This document shows, piece by piece, positions 19,503 to 30,300 of a stretch of 32,182 nt of DNA. Each line of letters opens with the position of its first letter. Position 1 is the first letter of the stretch. The position numbers and the translations under genes were made by a program. The notes beneath the pieces are model-generated. The model was not told the origin of the DNA. It was given only the letters and a program-made list of their open reading frames with translations, and did not search any database. The stretch is from Silene noctiflora (lineage: Eukaryota; Streptophyta; Magnoliopsida; Caryophyllales; Caryophyllaceae), in contig VHZZ01000191.1 of the NCBI GenBank assembly GCA_009801015.1, forward strand, positions 104,457-136,638, in the 5' to 3' direction.

Positions 19503-20536
19503 TGAATTTTAGGGATAAAGAGACAATAGACAGTACAAAAATGGAAGGTGATGCTTCTTCTAGTTCTAGGTGGTCATCCGGGCATAAGAATCCAAGAATT
19601 GTACGCGTGTCGCGTACATTTGGAGGCAAAGACCGGCATAGCAAAGTATGCACAATCAAAGGCTTAAGAGATAGAAGAATTCGACTGTCAGTACCTACCG
19701 CGATTCAGCTCTATGATTTGCAAGATAGGCTTGATTTAAGCCAACCAAGTAAGGTAATTGATTGGTTACTTAATACAACTAAGGATGACATTGATGAACT
19801 CCCTCCTTTACCGCCTATACCGGGTAGTTTCCCACCTTATCAACAAGAATATGGGACGATGCAACTATCTTCTTCAGACCCATTCATCAACGCGAACTTG
19901 CTATCTTCTAGGAGAGACGGTATTAACATCAATAGTAGCCTCAATGTAGATGTTAATGAGATTGATGAAGACCCATCAGTTATGGCAAAATTGAGGTATT
20001 GGAATTCTAAGCAAAGGAAAGCTATTGGGGATGATCATCATCATCATCATCAAGCCGCGATTGGTGTAGATAGTAATCAGACCGAAAACTTGTTTCCTAT
20101 CGCGAATAATCATCCAATGTACAACTATAACCATCATTATTGGGAGCCTTCAAATATATCGTCGACACAATTGGGAAGCCTTGGCTTATCTTCACACAAT
20201 GAACACAATAACTCAAGCTCATCACTACCATCTCCATTAGCCCTGTCGTCGAGATCCCAACTATTTATGCCTCCTTCAATGGCATCAACTTCTTCTCTTT
20301 TGCCACCTCAACATTCATCATATGCTCATCTGCAAGTCGAGAATGACACTCGACAATTCAATCGTATTAACTTATCAAACAATCCTTCACCTTCACCTCC
20401 TTATTCCTCTACCGGCTTAGGCTTGAAACCTTTCCCTTTGAGCATGAGCTATCAGCCTCATTTGCATCAAACCGACGATTATGGACAACAAAAGGATGAC
20501 AATCATCCATGGAAAGACTCCTCATCAAGACACTAA
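19499..20536 (+). CDS. CIN-class TCP transcription factor (TCP5/13/17 clade)
   Basis: This is a single exon of 345 residues. The TCP domain spans about residues 38-92: a basic region [18 protein letters not shown] with [18 protein letters not shown], then the helix-loop-helix ([19 protein letters not shown]). [20 protein letters not shown] and the following [12 protein letters not shown] are diagnostic of the TCP5, TCP13 and TCP17 group of class II proteins. These repress class I KNOX and boundary programmes and promote leaf cell differentiation. The rest is low-complexity Ser, Asn, His and Pro, with a five-His run encoded by CAT repeats (about 20036-20050) and ending KDSSSRH. Length is typical of the clade. 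No miR319-like site was noticed, as expected for this subgroup, which unlike TCP2/3/4/10/24 is not a target. Start is taken at the first in-frame ATG; M2 and M15 are alternatives. A short uORF overlaps the start. Confidence 0.93.
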   Translation: MMNFRDKETIDSTKMEGDASSSSRWSSGHKNPRIVRVSRTFGGKDRHSKVCTIKGLRDRRIRLSVPTAIQLYDLQDRLDLSQPSKVIDWLLNTTKDDIDELPPLPPIPGSFPPYQQEYGTMQLSSSDPFINANLLSSRRDGININSSLNVDVNEIDEDPSVMAKLRYWNSKQRKAIGDDHHHHHQAAIGVDSNQTENLFPIANNHPMYNYNHHYWEPSNISSTQLGSLGLSSHNEHNNSSSSLPSPLALSSRSQLFMPPSMASTSSLLPPQHSSYAHLQVENDTRQFNRINLSNNPSPSPPYSSTGLGLKPFPLSMSYQPHLHQTDDYGQQKDDNHPWKDSSSRH

Positions 20537-21522
20537 GTCATTGCATAACCTTATGTTGGTGAGTAGAATGAAAATCAATACTTATATTTCTCTTTAATTT
20601 GTTGCTAGTTTCATTTGTTCACCTTTAATTTCTATAGAGGAATTAAATAGAGAAATAACTTTTTTTTTTCGTTGCTATGTTTCCATATATAATATTTTTG
20701 AATATGAAATGCATGTAAGATAATTATTTTGGTTTGAAAATAATTATCGTATTTATGATTACGCTATTGTATTTATGATTTATTGTATTGTGTTTCGAAA
20801 ATCATCAAACTAAAGTGAAACGAGTGTGATTATTTTAGGTGATCGTGTTAAAAAATATTAAACCGGACTAGAGAATTGAAAAAACATAAGTATTGAACAA
20901 ATTATCGTCTTTGTGAATGTTTTTGCTTTGAAATTGAGTGTGGTACGATTAAAATTACGTGAAAATTTAGTTTTATACGATCAATTTGCTAGATGCAAAA
21001 ACATAAGGAGTATGAGTTTGATCTATATATTTAGGGTTGCACACATATACAATTATCAGTCGAGGTACATGTAAAATTATGTCTTTGTTAATTTTTGTCT
21101 CCTATTTAACTTGTTGACCTATATCTGAAATTTGTTGAACTACATGAAAATTTGTAGAAATCTTTTGTATATATTCCTTAATACTCATCTCAGCTCATAA
21201 TAGTGTCTAAAACCATTCATTATGTAAAAAAAAAATGTTATTAGTTGAACTATATATAAGAAGTCGGGTTAATCGTGAAAGTATAAATTGACGCTTTTAA
21301 ATTTGTTCAATTGTGAAATCAAATCCCCTAAATTATAACTATAGCCATCGTACATTCTGCATTCATACCCCATAATAAATGTTACTAAAAATGAATATTA
21401 ATCCAATTTTTATTTTCACCGAAATCTTATGAGCAAAATTAGTTTGTATTTTAACTATTATACGTATCACGTATGCATAACCTTATAAAATATCATTCTT
21501 TACTCCCATCCAAATTGCCACT
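20537..21522. other. TCP 3' UTR and AT-rich intergenic DNA
   Basis: The first one to two hundred bases are probably 3' UTR. The rest is A/T-rich without an ORF or a recognisable repeat boundary. Confidence 0.4.
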
Positions 21523-21660
21523 CCAAAAAAAACTCATATATTTCCTCAAACCGAGAAGTGGTAGGAGCCCTCTTACCCTAACCGAGAAGTTGGGGGTTTG
21601 ATTCTCACCCGCGACATAGTGCGCTCATTTAAACCAAAAAAACTCATTATTTTCTCAAAT
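21523..21660 (+). mobile_element. 83-bp tRNA-derived retroposon with 27/28-bp direct repeats
   Basis: An insert at 21551-21633 carries an A-box-like AAGTGGTAGGAGCC and a B-box-like GGGGGTTTGATTCTCACCC, as in a tRNA gene's internal promoter. It is flanked by near-identical direct repeats at 21523-21550 and 21634-21660 (both starting CCAAAAAAA-CTCAT and ending CTCAAA). That is the structure of a SINE or processed tRNA copy with a long target-site duplication. It lacks an intact cloverleaf, so it is not a working tRNA gene. Confidence 0.65.
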
Positions 21661-21855
21661 AACAATTCGATTTTATCCTTTAATTAAAAAAAAAAAAAAA
21701 AAAAAAAAAGTTTGAGACGGCCAGGGAGGAGTATTGTTTCCTTGTAGGGAATAAATTCATATTTCAAAGGCTAATCAGTTAATTGCAAGACTTGAATATG
21801 AATGGATTTGATTTCACAATTCAACAATACGTAGTCCGTAATTGAATAATACATA
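21661..21855. other. short AT-rich spacer with an A-run
   Basis: A homopolymer A tract lies at about 21687-21709. Nothing else is recognised. Confidence 0.5.
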
Positions 21856-23125
21856 CTAGTTTAGAACCCGTGCAATAAATACACGATATATAAAATTTTA
21901 TATTTTTAATAAAATATTTTAATAATAGTGTTATCTAATTAATTGTTTATTTTTCTCGTTATGATTTTTTTTTTTGAGAAAAAACAAATAAAACGGGAAA
22001 TTAATCAAAGAGAATTGAGTAATGTGTTGAAATGTATTTTTAAAAAAATATTTTTTATATCATAAGGCCTAACGATTCTAATTTATAAATTCTCTCACTT
22101 TATTTTGTCACGAAAGTAATAAAAATGATTTATAGTTTTATTTATACGTAGTATAAGTCAAGTCATTCTCAAATGAAAGAATCAATAAAAGATTTAGCAA
22201 TTTATAGTTTTATATCATTTATATTTTAATTAAAATTTTATAGTTAGAGTTTTGTGAAAGTTATATAATTTGATAAAAAGATTAATTTTAATAAAAAAAT
22301 AATACTTATAATGAAATACATTATAACTATTAACTCTAACTTGGGAATAAAAAAAAAAGATGATTGTTTAATCAATCAATTGGTAAAATCCCTTATATAC
22401 TAAAAGATTAACAAAACTAAAATTTTCCCGCCTAAGTTTTGTGCTCAAGATCATACTATCTATTTTTAGTCGTATTCTTTACCATATATAAGAAATCTCA
22501 AAAGGTTTCCCTCCAAACTCCATTTACTTAAATGAGGAAAAAAGTTCACTTCAAACTTTGTTTACTTAAATAAGAAAACAAATGAACATTAAACTATTAA
22601 TTTTTCATTAAAATATAACTTTTATTCAAATTAAAACAATTTTTAATTAAATAAAATACAAATCTAAATACAAATTGCTAAATTTTGTTAGAGAATGATT
22701 TCATGCATATTACTTGCTCTATAAAACAAAAATATAAACTGTGATTATTAGATTTTTGGAAAGAAAAAATCATTAAAACAACATGAGAAGTTTATAAAAT
22801 TAAATTATTAGTTTTGTGATTAAAAAAGTAATTAATATATAAATTTCACAATATTACTTAATTTTATTTATTAATTTTACAATTCAATTTTTTTTGGTTT
22901 CTCATATCAAAATATGATGACGTGAAATATAAAAAAATAATGAAGTATTAATTTAGCATGAATAAGTAATACAAAAATAAAAAATAAAAACTCTATAAAT
23001 ACCGCGCATTCATTGCGCGGGATCTATACTAGTTAAATGTCAAATTATCGATAGTTTCCTTAATTAAAAAGATCTTTTTGGAGAGAAAATTCATGAGTTC
23101 GCTTATTATTTTAGTAGATAGGGGA
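21856..23125 (-). mobile_element. outer minus-strand Helitron, split by a nested plus-strand Helitron
   Basis: On the minus strand it begins A|TCCCCTATCTACTAAAATAA (23125), followed by TTTTCTCTCCAAAAAGATC. It ends CGTGTATTTATTGCACGGGTTCTAAACTAG|T (21856). The flanking bases are A and T as expected. The element at 22389-23032 interrupts it; without that insert it is about 626 bp, similar to the other copies. A second 5'-like end (TCTCTTATCTACTAAAAG on the minus strand, about 23126-23145) abuts the first, suggesting a duplicated terminus or an older insertion beside it. Confidence 0.7.
22389..23032 (+). mobile_element. 644-bp inner Helitron with intact ends
   Basis: It begins A|TCCCTTATATACTAAAAG and ends ACCGCGCATTCATTGCGCGGGATCTATACTAG|T. 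The 3' stem CCGCGCA/TGCGCGG is perfect with a short loop. It sits between A22388 and T23033 within the opposite-orientation Helitron. No Rep or helicase sequence is present, so it is non-autonomous. The cleanest terminus set in the window makes it useful as the family reference. Confidence 0.82.
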
Positions 23126-23424
23126 TTCTTTTAGTAGATAAGAGATTGTCAAATTATCTTATCGTATTCCTATTATAAAAGAAATAACATGCATTGTTGC
23201 TCATATCCTTCAACAAAATAATAAATTAAGCAATTAGGTTTTATATACAAAGAGATCCCCATAAACAAGGCCACCCATCTTGTACACAATTGATCAAAGC
23301 AGAACAACAAACTAATTTTACACCAACTCAATTACTCAAAGCTTTTGAAGGGAATTAGGGCATTACTAATAAGGTCAACCAGCTTATGTTAATTGTAAAG
23401 TAACAAGTGATAGTACTCATGATC
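23126..23424. other. intergenic DNA
   Basis: I see no gene. The left edge holds the second Helitron-like 5' terminus noted for the neighbouring element; the rest is AT-rich and unclassified. Confidence 0.4.
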
Positions 23425-23628
23425 TCGAGTTTGTCATACACCGTAGTCGCTATTTTTGGTGCGCGTTGGGGGTATACGTGATAACCTGCAAACCATGTAT
23501 ATCGGATAATTCACCTGAGAGTACTGATAGCTCGAAATTTAGAAGACATAGCCTCAAGACTCTAAGTATTCTACAAGATTTACTTTTGGAGGGCTTGAAC
23601 CTGAGACCCAAGCACTTCACCGTTTAGG
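23425..23628 (-). mobile_element. tRNA-derived SINE-like retroposon
   Basis: Read on the minus strand, the 5' part has CGGTGAAGTGCTTGGGTCTC and CAGGTTCAAGCCCTCC, which resembles a B box (GGTTCAANCC) preceded by a degenerate A box. The body then leads to TGGTTTGCAG, AACGCGCACC and ATAGCGACTACGG, shared with 11729-11810. The 3' end lacks a clean A tail. Two copies in one window, both with a B-box-like site at a similar distance, support a SINE family. Confidence 0.55.
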
Positions 23629-23706
23629 TTCTTTTATTTTTGGCTGATAGAAGCTTAACTGAATTGAACTTAATTGAATGAAGTTAAGCCAGAAAAAACA
23701 TACCCC
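23629..23706. mobile_element. short TIR-like element related to the GTTCTTTT/CTGAATTGAA MITEs
   Basis: GTTCTTTTATTTTTGGCTGA at the left and the reverse complement of GCCAGAAAAAACATACCCC at the right are loosely inverted. The core TTAACTGAATTGAACTTAAT is shared with 16936-17020 and 8877-9032. Boundaries are uncertain and it abuts the SINE-like repeat. Confidence 0.4.
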
Positions 23707-25260
23707 TTAATACCGTATATCACGAATATTAGTTATTAAGCACTTTACCGGTTAAACTAACAGACGGAGACGGAGATGGAGCCATGTAGTGAGTACTACG
23801 TATCTGGTAAATTGGAAGGGATAATATATAAGCAGCAACATAAAGAAAAGGACAGGTCCATAGAAGAAAAATCTGAAGAAGTTGTTGGAAGGCTCAAGGC
23901 AGGCATGAAAAGAGAAAAGAGTGTATAGCCCACTCTTACTGCTACACTGATTGCAGCCTTCTGTCCCTATTTTCACTAGATCCAAGGTCATTTAATTATA
24001 TCTTAACAAGGACACTCTTAAATTGACTATTCATTACAAAAGGAAATCCATTATAACATTTTTATTTTTTATTTAATTCATTAATACTCATTATTATTAA
24101 TTTCTCATATATAATGGTCCATGCAATTTTTTTTTTTATTTTTTTTTTTATAATGTTTATTAGGTTTTACATACGTAATGAGGCGGTAATTATGAGTTTC
24201 GATACAATCCTTAATTGAAAATCTTATTATAAAAGTATAGAGTTTATTATTTCTCAAATATTTGTCTATGTCAAGGTTCATAACTTAATCCCCATATTAA
24301 TTATAAATATGGAGCCCAAATTTAGGGCATCAAAAATAGCTGATTTTTATCACCAATTAAATAATCGGGTTTTTCTAACATGTACCCAAATTTAGGGCAT
24401 TTCTATTAAGAAACTGATCTTTGGTAAAGTTTAATCATTGTTCAGTCTTTATGGTAAATTTAATTCTGTTAAGCTAAGGAGCTACGAAGTATGTTGATAA
24501 AATTGTTTATGTATTTCCCCAAATTGTCTAGGTTTTTCTAAAGCTTATAATTTTGAAATTTATCATTAAAATAAAATGATACTTCTTAGTTCTTCCTATT
24601 CAATAGATTTTTTTATGTATTTCTTTTTTTAATACGTTCAATAAATTCTTACAATTTTTTTATTTTTTTTGGCTAATTTGTTTTAACATAATGCATATTG
24701 CATACACTTTATCCACTTGCATATCCTTTTCTAAAAAACGGCACCAAAATCAATTGTAAAGAATGAACCTAATGAATGGAAGGAGTATATATCAACAATA
24801 GTACTCGATATCTCGATTGATAAGCTAGCGGTTAACATTTTGAATGCCATCTTTTTTTTTTATATAGCTAGGCTAAGATTCGTCACTACAAAATTATTAG
24901 ACATTTTTGTGTCTTGTTACAGGTATTTCTTTGAAACTTTGTCAGTTAAGATGAGTAATGATAAGCTAGATGATTTGGTTAGCTCTAATCGTCCCTTCAA
25001 GAATGAAGAATGTTGTGGATGCTGAAGTAGATTCTCGTGTTCAGCCAGCTGTACACCATCAACACCCTGCTGTTTGCCGATGTAGTTACTTTGTTGTCAT
25101 AGTTTATGATATTATTAAAATAAATGCATTTGACCAAATGAGTCAAATATCATCAGTATAAGAACTTTTTTACGGCTTCCCAACGAAAAATAGTTGCAAC
25201 TAAAATGTGTTAAGGATATAGTTGTTGAATGAATGCAATAGTTATGTAAAACAAAGCGTA
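23707..25260. other. AT-rich intergenic DNA; one weak short ORF near 24.9 kb
   Basis: No confident gene is present. Poly-T stretches at 24127-24153 and 24655-24671 mark low complexity. An open frame at 24840-25025 ends in Cys-Cys-Gly-Cys and is preceded within it by a good splice-acceptor-like TCTTGTTACAG (24911-24922); see findings. The minus-strand frame at 23752-23991 has no recognisable feature. Confidence 0.4.
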
Positions 25261-25263
25261 TTA

Positions 25264-25570
25264 CTTGTGACAGACACTATCCGTCACAGGTTGATAACGG
25301 ATAATGTCCCTCTCACAATAAAGCAAGTGGGTTGAAAATGGAGCATCTCATGGATGGTGTCACTTGCATATTATGAAAGGGGCACTTTCTTTCTTCAACT
25401 TATGATGGATAATGCTCGTCTTCAACGAGAATTTGTAAATGTAAAAATGAAAACACAAATTCCCATTGAAAACGGACACTATTCGTCATAAATTGAAAAC
25501 GGATAGTGCCCTCCCACTTGCCTTATTGTGAGAGAGGCATTATCCGTCTTCAACTTGTGACGGACGGTTT
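25264..25570. mobile_element. approximately 307-bp fold-back element with ~50-bp inverted arms
   Basis: The left arm (25282-25331: CGTCACAGGTTGATAACGG, ATAATGTCCCTCTCACAATA) is the reverse complement, with about 85% identity by eye, of the right arm (25511-25563: CTCCCACTTGCCTTATTGTG, AGAGAGGCATTATCCGTC). Subterminal GACGGATAATG-type units are repeated several times in both orientations inside. The termini are GTGACAG...GTGACGGACGG-like. It has no ORF, so it is a MITE or fold-back transposon of uncertain superfamily. Confidence 0.75.
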
Positions 25571-26350
25571 GAAATAAAAATAGGGAAAATTAAAGGTGAA
25601 AGGGAATAGATAGCACGCCTTAGCAATTGTATGAAGACTAAAAAGGGGTCCCCTTGTTTTCATCTTCAAAAGTTATTGCTTTAGTAGTACGTAGTTTATG
25701 TGGTCTTTAATTTACTCTTTAAGCACGCATGTTGGCTATAGCTTGGTCCTTTTAGGGTAACCCTAATTTTCATAATTCACCTTAAAAGGGATATTACAAT
25801 TATACTACGAATATATTATACTATGCTACTCCATATAATCTATTGAACAACTTACCAGCCTGCTTATGTGATTAGGAAACCTAATATTGTAATATAATCA
25901 TTACATATATGTTTCCCGTTTTTTGAGATAAACTTCGAAGAGACTATGAAATTCAAATGAGCTGATATATGGTATTTTTCCGCATACAAGTTTATGTAAA
26001 AATTCAATTTGTTACGTAGTTTGGTTTTTAATTATTTTTTGCACTTTGTTATGGCGAAAATATAATCATTATCAATTAGTTGATATGAAATATGAAATTT
26101 CATTGTCTTACATATAAATATATAATTATAGTTGATATGAAATATAAAAATGATAGAGACATATAGATGTGATGTTTGAATGCTAATTCACGTGGATAAA
26201 ATTGTTTCTTAGAAATAAGTTTTTGCTTCAATATTACGCATTGACTTTGATTGGTAATCGCAAGGTAACAAAAAGGAAATATTTTTGCTGTATTATACAG
26301 TAATTTCTTTGGCATTAAATACACAGTAAATAAAAGAAAAATAAACAAAT
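25571..26350. other. AT-rich intergenic DNA
   Basis: No gene is recognised. The minus-strand open frame at 26100-26348 is Phe/Leu/Tyr-rich, has no family resemblance and runs right up to the tRNA terminator, so it is not called. Confidence 0.4.
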
Positions 26351-26357
26351 AAAAAAA
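26351..26357 (-). terminator. Pol III T-run terminator of the tRNA-Thr gene
   Basis: Seven T residues on the minus strand follow the discriminator base of the tRNA directly, the standard RNA polymerase III stop signal. Confidence 0.85.
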
Positions 26358-26429
26358 AGCCCCCGGCGAGGATCGAACTCGCGGCCTTTCGCTTACGAAG
26401 CGAACGCAATACCACTATGCTACGGAGGC
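26358..26429 (-). tRNA. tRNA-Thr (anticodon CGT)
   Basis: Read on the minus strand, the acceptor stem is GCCTCCG/CGGGGGC (one G-T pair). The D arm GCA-TAGTGGTAT-TGC has three pairs. The anticodon arm TTCGC-TTCGTAA-GCGAA has five perfect pairs and puts CGT at positions 34-36, reading the Thr codon ACG. The T arm GCGAG-TTCGATC-CTCGC has five perfect pairs. The discriminator is T at 26358. The internal A and B boxes are intact (TAGCATAGTGG, GAGTTCGATCC). A CAA motif lies about 10 bases upstream (ACTAACAATAAG), as is usual for plant tRNA genes, and a T-run follows. There is no intron. Everything indicates a working nuclear gene; a plastid copy is unlikely because Pol III signals flank it. Isoacceptor identity rests on the anticodon only. 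Confidence 0.93.
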
Positions 26430-27333
26430 ACTTATTGTTAGTGAAGTATACAATATTTTATATAAACATAACACGTAGGTGTGTGGGTTTCCAAAGCCCA
26501 AAGCCTGGCAAAGTGTAGCTATGCATCGGCTTTTCTCTCAACACAACCCTCCAGGTTTATGCGTTATTCTTACCAGCTGATGATTGGGAGTCGGGACTAC
26601 TCGATGAAGCTGTGTAAGACGGATTGTTTATGACCGTCTTTTTAAGTATTTTTTTCTTCCTTATAAATCAATGCAGCAATTTGTTTTACACAATATTAGC
26701 GTAAACCACCTCACTGAAGACTCGTAAATTTATTTAAACCTTGGAATTGTATTTCGTTGTACTAGATAAAAATAAGGTGTCACTTTATGTGCCACGAAAA
26801 AAACCATAAAAAAATTTAGCGACAGTTATCTACGATAATTTATGCTCATGTTATCCTATTTCAAATCATTTTTAAGGCTTCTAGCAAGTAGCAATGATTT
26901 TATGTCATTCTTAGCACTGTTATACTGCATGCTTCGTCTGTTCTAGCAATGGTTCCATTGAGATAGTTTGTGTCATTCTTAAACCGTCGTTTCGACCTTC
27001 AAGAAAATTACTCTATATCAAGTAATGCTTAAAACTGCCAATAATGTATGATAAATTTAAGAACACGAGAAAATTGATGGACATTCAGAAATTCAGACTA
27101 TAATACTAAAAACAAGATTTGCTATGTATTGCCTAGGGAATCCTGTGATGTAATATAAATACCCGCATCAAATACTCGACACAATGCAACATACTTAATA
27201 CTTATGCTGTTAAGTGTTAACGATAGAAGTATTAGATCCCGCCTATGGGCTCCTTATTGTGCCTCATACAAAGATTTTAATCAGTGGATGTTCAACAAAT
27301 CAAAGGGTAAGGATGAGTGGATGACCGGAGTAA
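26430..27333. other. spacer between tRNA-Thr and LONGIFOLIA-like, including its 3' UTR
   Basis: The last 200-300 bases (minus-strand downstream of 27334) are probably 3' UTR. GTGTAAGACGGATTG at 26613 and TTACAC...TAAACCACCTCAC at about 26684-26719 may be the ends of a degenerate AAGACGGTTTTA-type MITE. No other gene is seen. Confidence 0.4.
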
Positions 27334-30300
27334 TTACTTGGAAAAGAGCTGCCTTCGTCGCCTGTTAGGTTTGCCTTGAACCGGACTTGTCTCACCCCTA
27401 ACAATTTCATCCACCAAATCCTTAAAGATGGACCGCTCGACATCCAGAACGATGCCAGAAATGTCACCTCGAAAATCGGTCCAGTTATTTGATCTATGCA
27501 TCACGTCCTCCAACAAGACGGTTTTCAGCTCATCCTCTTCTTCCTCCACACTCGACTCCTGCTTTCTAGCTTGTAGTAGTTCTATCTCTCCACATAACTC
27601 CCTCAAGAGCTTCTGGGCGTTAAGGGTCTTCCTAGCGAGCTTCTCTGGCTTGAACCATGGCTCGGGAGGGGGGCCTGCTAAGCCCAGCTTTCCCGCAAGG
27701 AGTTCATTGACGGTATCGAAAATGAGTTTCCTGTGAAACTTTTCGGGTTTGGACGACCTAAGATCAGCCTGGTGATCACCTTTAGCAAGTAAACTGCTTG
27801 CTTTCGTCTGTTCTAGCACAAAAAATAATTCGGGATTGATGGGATGACCAGAAGGGTGAAGTTGGAAGGCAGTCAAGCCTGAACAAAGCTCTCTGAGAAG
27901 AAGGCCTGAAGCCAGGAGTATCTCAGATATGTATCTGTGATCCGGGTTGGTGTTCTCACACAATGATGCAATGTAATCGGTTTGTGCTTCATCGTGTGAC
28001 GAGTTTAATCTTCTAAGCTTCTGAACCAAGTTATCAATGCTCTCTAATTTCTTGCGATTGATTTCGGAAGGAAGCTCGATATTTGCGGTGTTGGTGGAGG
28101 GGCTGTTATCCTCTGAACTCCACAGATCTTCAGTGTGGTTGTCATTGGATTCAGGAGTTACATCATCTGCATGACAGCCGTATTGGGTTGATAAGCAACA
28201 ACACGACACAAGCCACAAAATAACATTTTACTAAACTGGAACAAATAAGAAAAATGTCGTAAGAAAATCGGTTGTACACAATGGTATTGCAAAACTCCGT
28301 TATTTAGCCTAGCCTACTACTACACCCAAAGGAACTTTGTAGTTACTAACATTTGTAAGGTTATGTTGGCAAATAAGATGCACTTCTACAGAATTGCCTA
28401 TGCAACACCGCACTAGAGGCTTAGAAGAACTTGCGATAGACTAATAGCCTAATGGCAGCAAATCAGCAATAAGCACAACATGACTATGGCCACATATAAG
28501 AGCGGCTGTCCAACTCCGAGGGAAAGCCAGAAATTCTGCTATTATCTCAAGGAACATGCTGAGAATCATAACTGGCCAAAATTCATAGTTTCAATGATAA
28601 ACTTACGTAGAAATTTCTACAAGAATGAGAAAATGAAGATTTACACAGGTGAAGGGCAAAAGAACAGAAAAAACAAAATGCTGACATCATAACGATATTT
28701 AACCAAAAATTTGGCCAACAGCTTCCAAATGAAGAGCAAGTGAGAAAATTTACCTTCAAGGGTGTGTGATGTGTGTTTAACAGGAGATGGAGAGCCTTCC
28801 ATGTAAACAGAGGAATCGAGCACGGAGACAGGGCTAGGTTGTTCAGGGCCAACAGTAAAATCCGCTACTGTGTACAGCTCACCTAGTTTCGAGCTTACGT
28901 CCTGAAAGACATTAAACATGGCACTTTAGCTACTTGAACAATTATGCTATGTTACTCCAACTTTTCATACTTCTATAGCAATGGCATACATGTTCCCAAC
29001 TCCCGAGACTCCAACATGGTTTTGACACTTGGACACTTGATTTTAAACCAAAGACATGAGAACATTTCATAAATAGCCAAGTCTCGCACAAGGACATGGA
29101 CCCGGGTTGGAATGGTTAGTGGTTTTCCTTGTAAACTGCAGCACTCCCTTATTATATTAGCCAGGGGTTCAAACCTCTAATCCATTGTTGTGCAACTTAA
29201 AACAGGTAATAAAGATGTTAGCTTTTAGGCTGTAGCAGATAAACAGTGGATGAGACTGTCACTAAATTTTAGCAATCTGACTCAAAGACAAGGATCTGAA
29301 TCTCTTAGAGCTTACTTTCTAAGAATTCTAAAGGCTGTCGACCTATGTATAACATACCAAGTACAAAAAATTTAAAAAGGTATAGAACTTACTTCTTTTG
29401 CTTCTTCGGACAGGCATATTTTAACGGCTTCAACTGTTGGCCTTTGACAGCTGGCTGTCTCGGCAGGCTGTTCAGCGCCATCTACTCCTACGTCTATCCT
29501 CGACTCTAGTCCCGAAACACTGTCAGAAGGAATAGATGAGTTGGATTTTCTTGTGTCGTTATCTCTCACAGTAGGTTGGTCATCATTCGGGTGCACACTA
29601 CTGGTCTTCTGCATTCGACGTCTCCCACCACCAGGGGAGACGGATTCATTAGAGTGCCGGAAAGGTTGGCTTCTTGTTTTAATGGATTCAGATGGCGGGG
29701 TTGGTGGGCGAGCTCTCTTATCAAAATCGAGTTTCTTTTGTTGCAATCTAGGGCTGATGGATCCGGAGCTCTTGAGAGAATTTGCTGTGTTTTCCTTCAC
29801 TGCCTGAGGAGACTTAGATGAACTTTGAGTCACCCTTGTATTTTTTACGTTTGGTTTTCTATCAGTAGAAGAAGCTGCTTGATCTCTTCGATTATCTCTA
29901 GTCACATGGTCTTTGGTTATTCTGCTGCCGGTTGAATTTTTACGATAATTGGGACCCTCATTACTTTGCCGTCTTTGAAGACTTGGTAAGCCGTCAATTG
30001 GGATAATGGAGGAAGCAGGAATACCAGATTTCTGAACAAGTTTCCCAGGCTTCATGATCACAATTGGTGATTCAAATGCTTTAGAAGTTCCACTTCCCCC
30101 ATTTCTAGATGCTACAACTCTCTTATCAGTCTCCCTCCTATCTTTCAAGTTTAAAGATTGCTCGTCCTTGCGAACCTCCAAAAACCCTTTCCCCTGCATT
30201 GCTTCAAGTATTTGCTTTAAAGCTCTAAGGTCTTTTCCGGATTGATTAAACTCAATATCTTTCCACCTTTTCTCAATTTCACCAAAAACGGAAGGTGAGC

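Noticed and set aside
19499-20536. miR319 target site in the TCP gene
   Set aside because: I did not find the conserved GGACCCTTCAGTCCAA-like site, and the TCP5/13/17 clade is known to lack it.
14309-23125. possible autonomous Helitron (Rep/helicase)
   Set aside because: No open frame in or around the Helitrons is long enough or shows Rep HUH or helicase motifs; all copies are short and non-autonomous.
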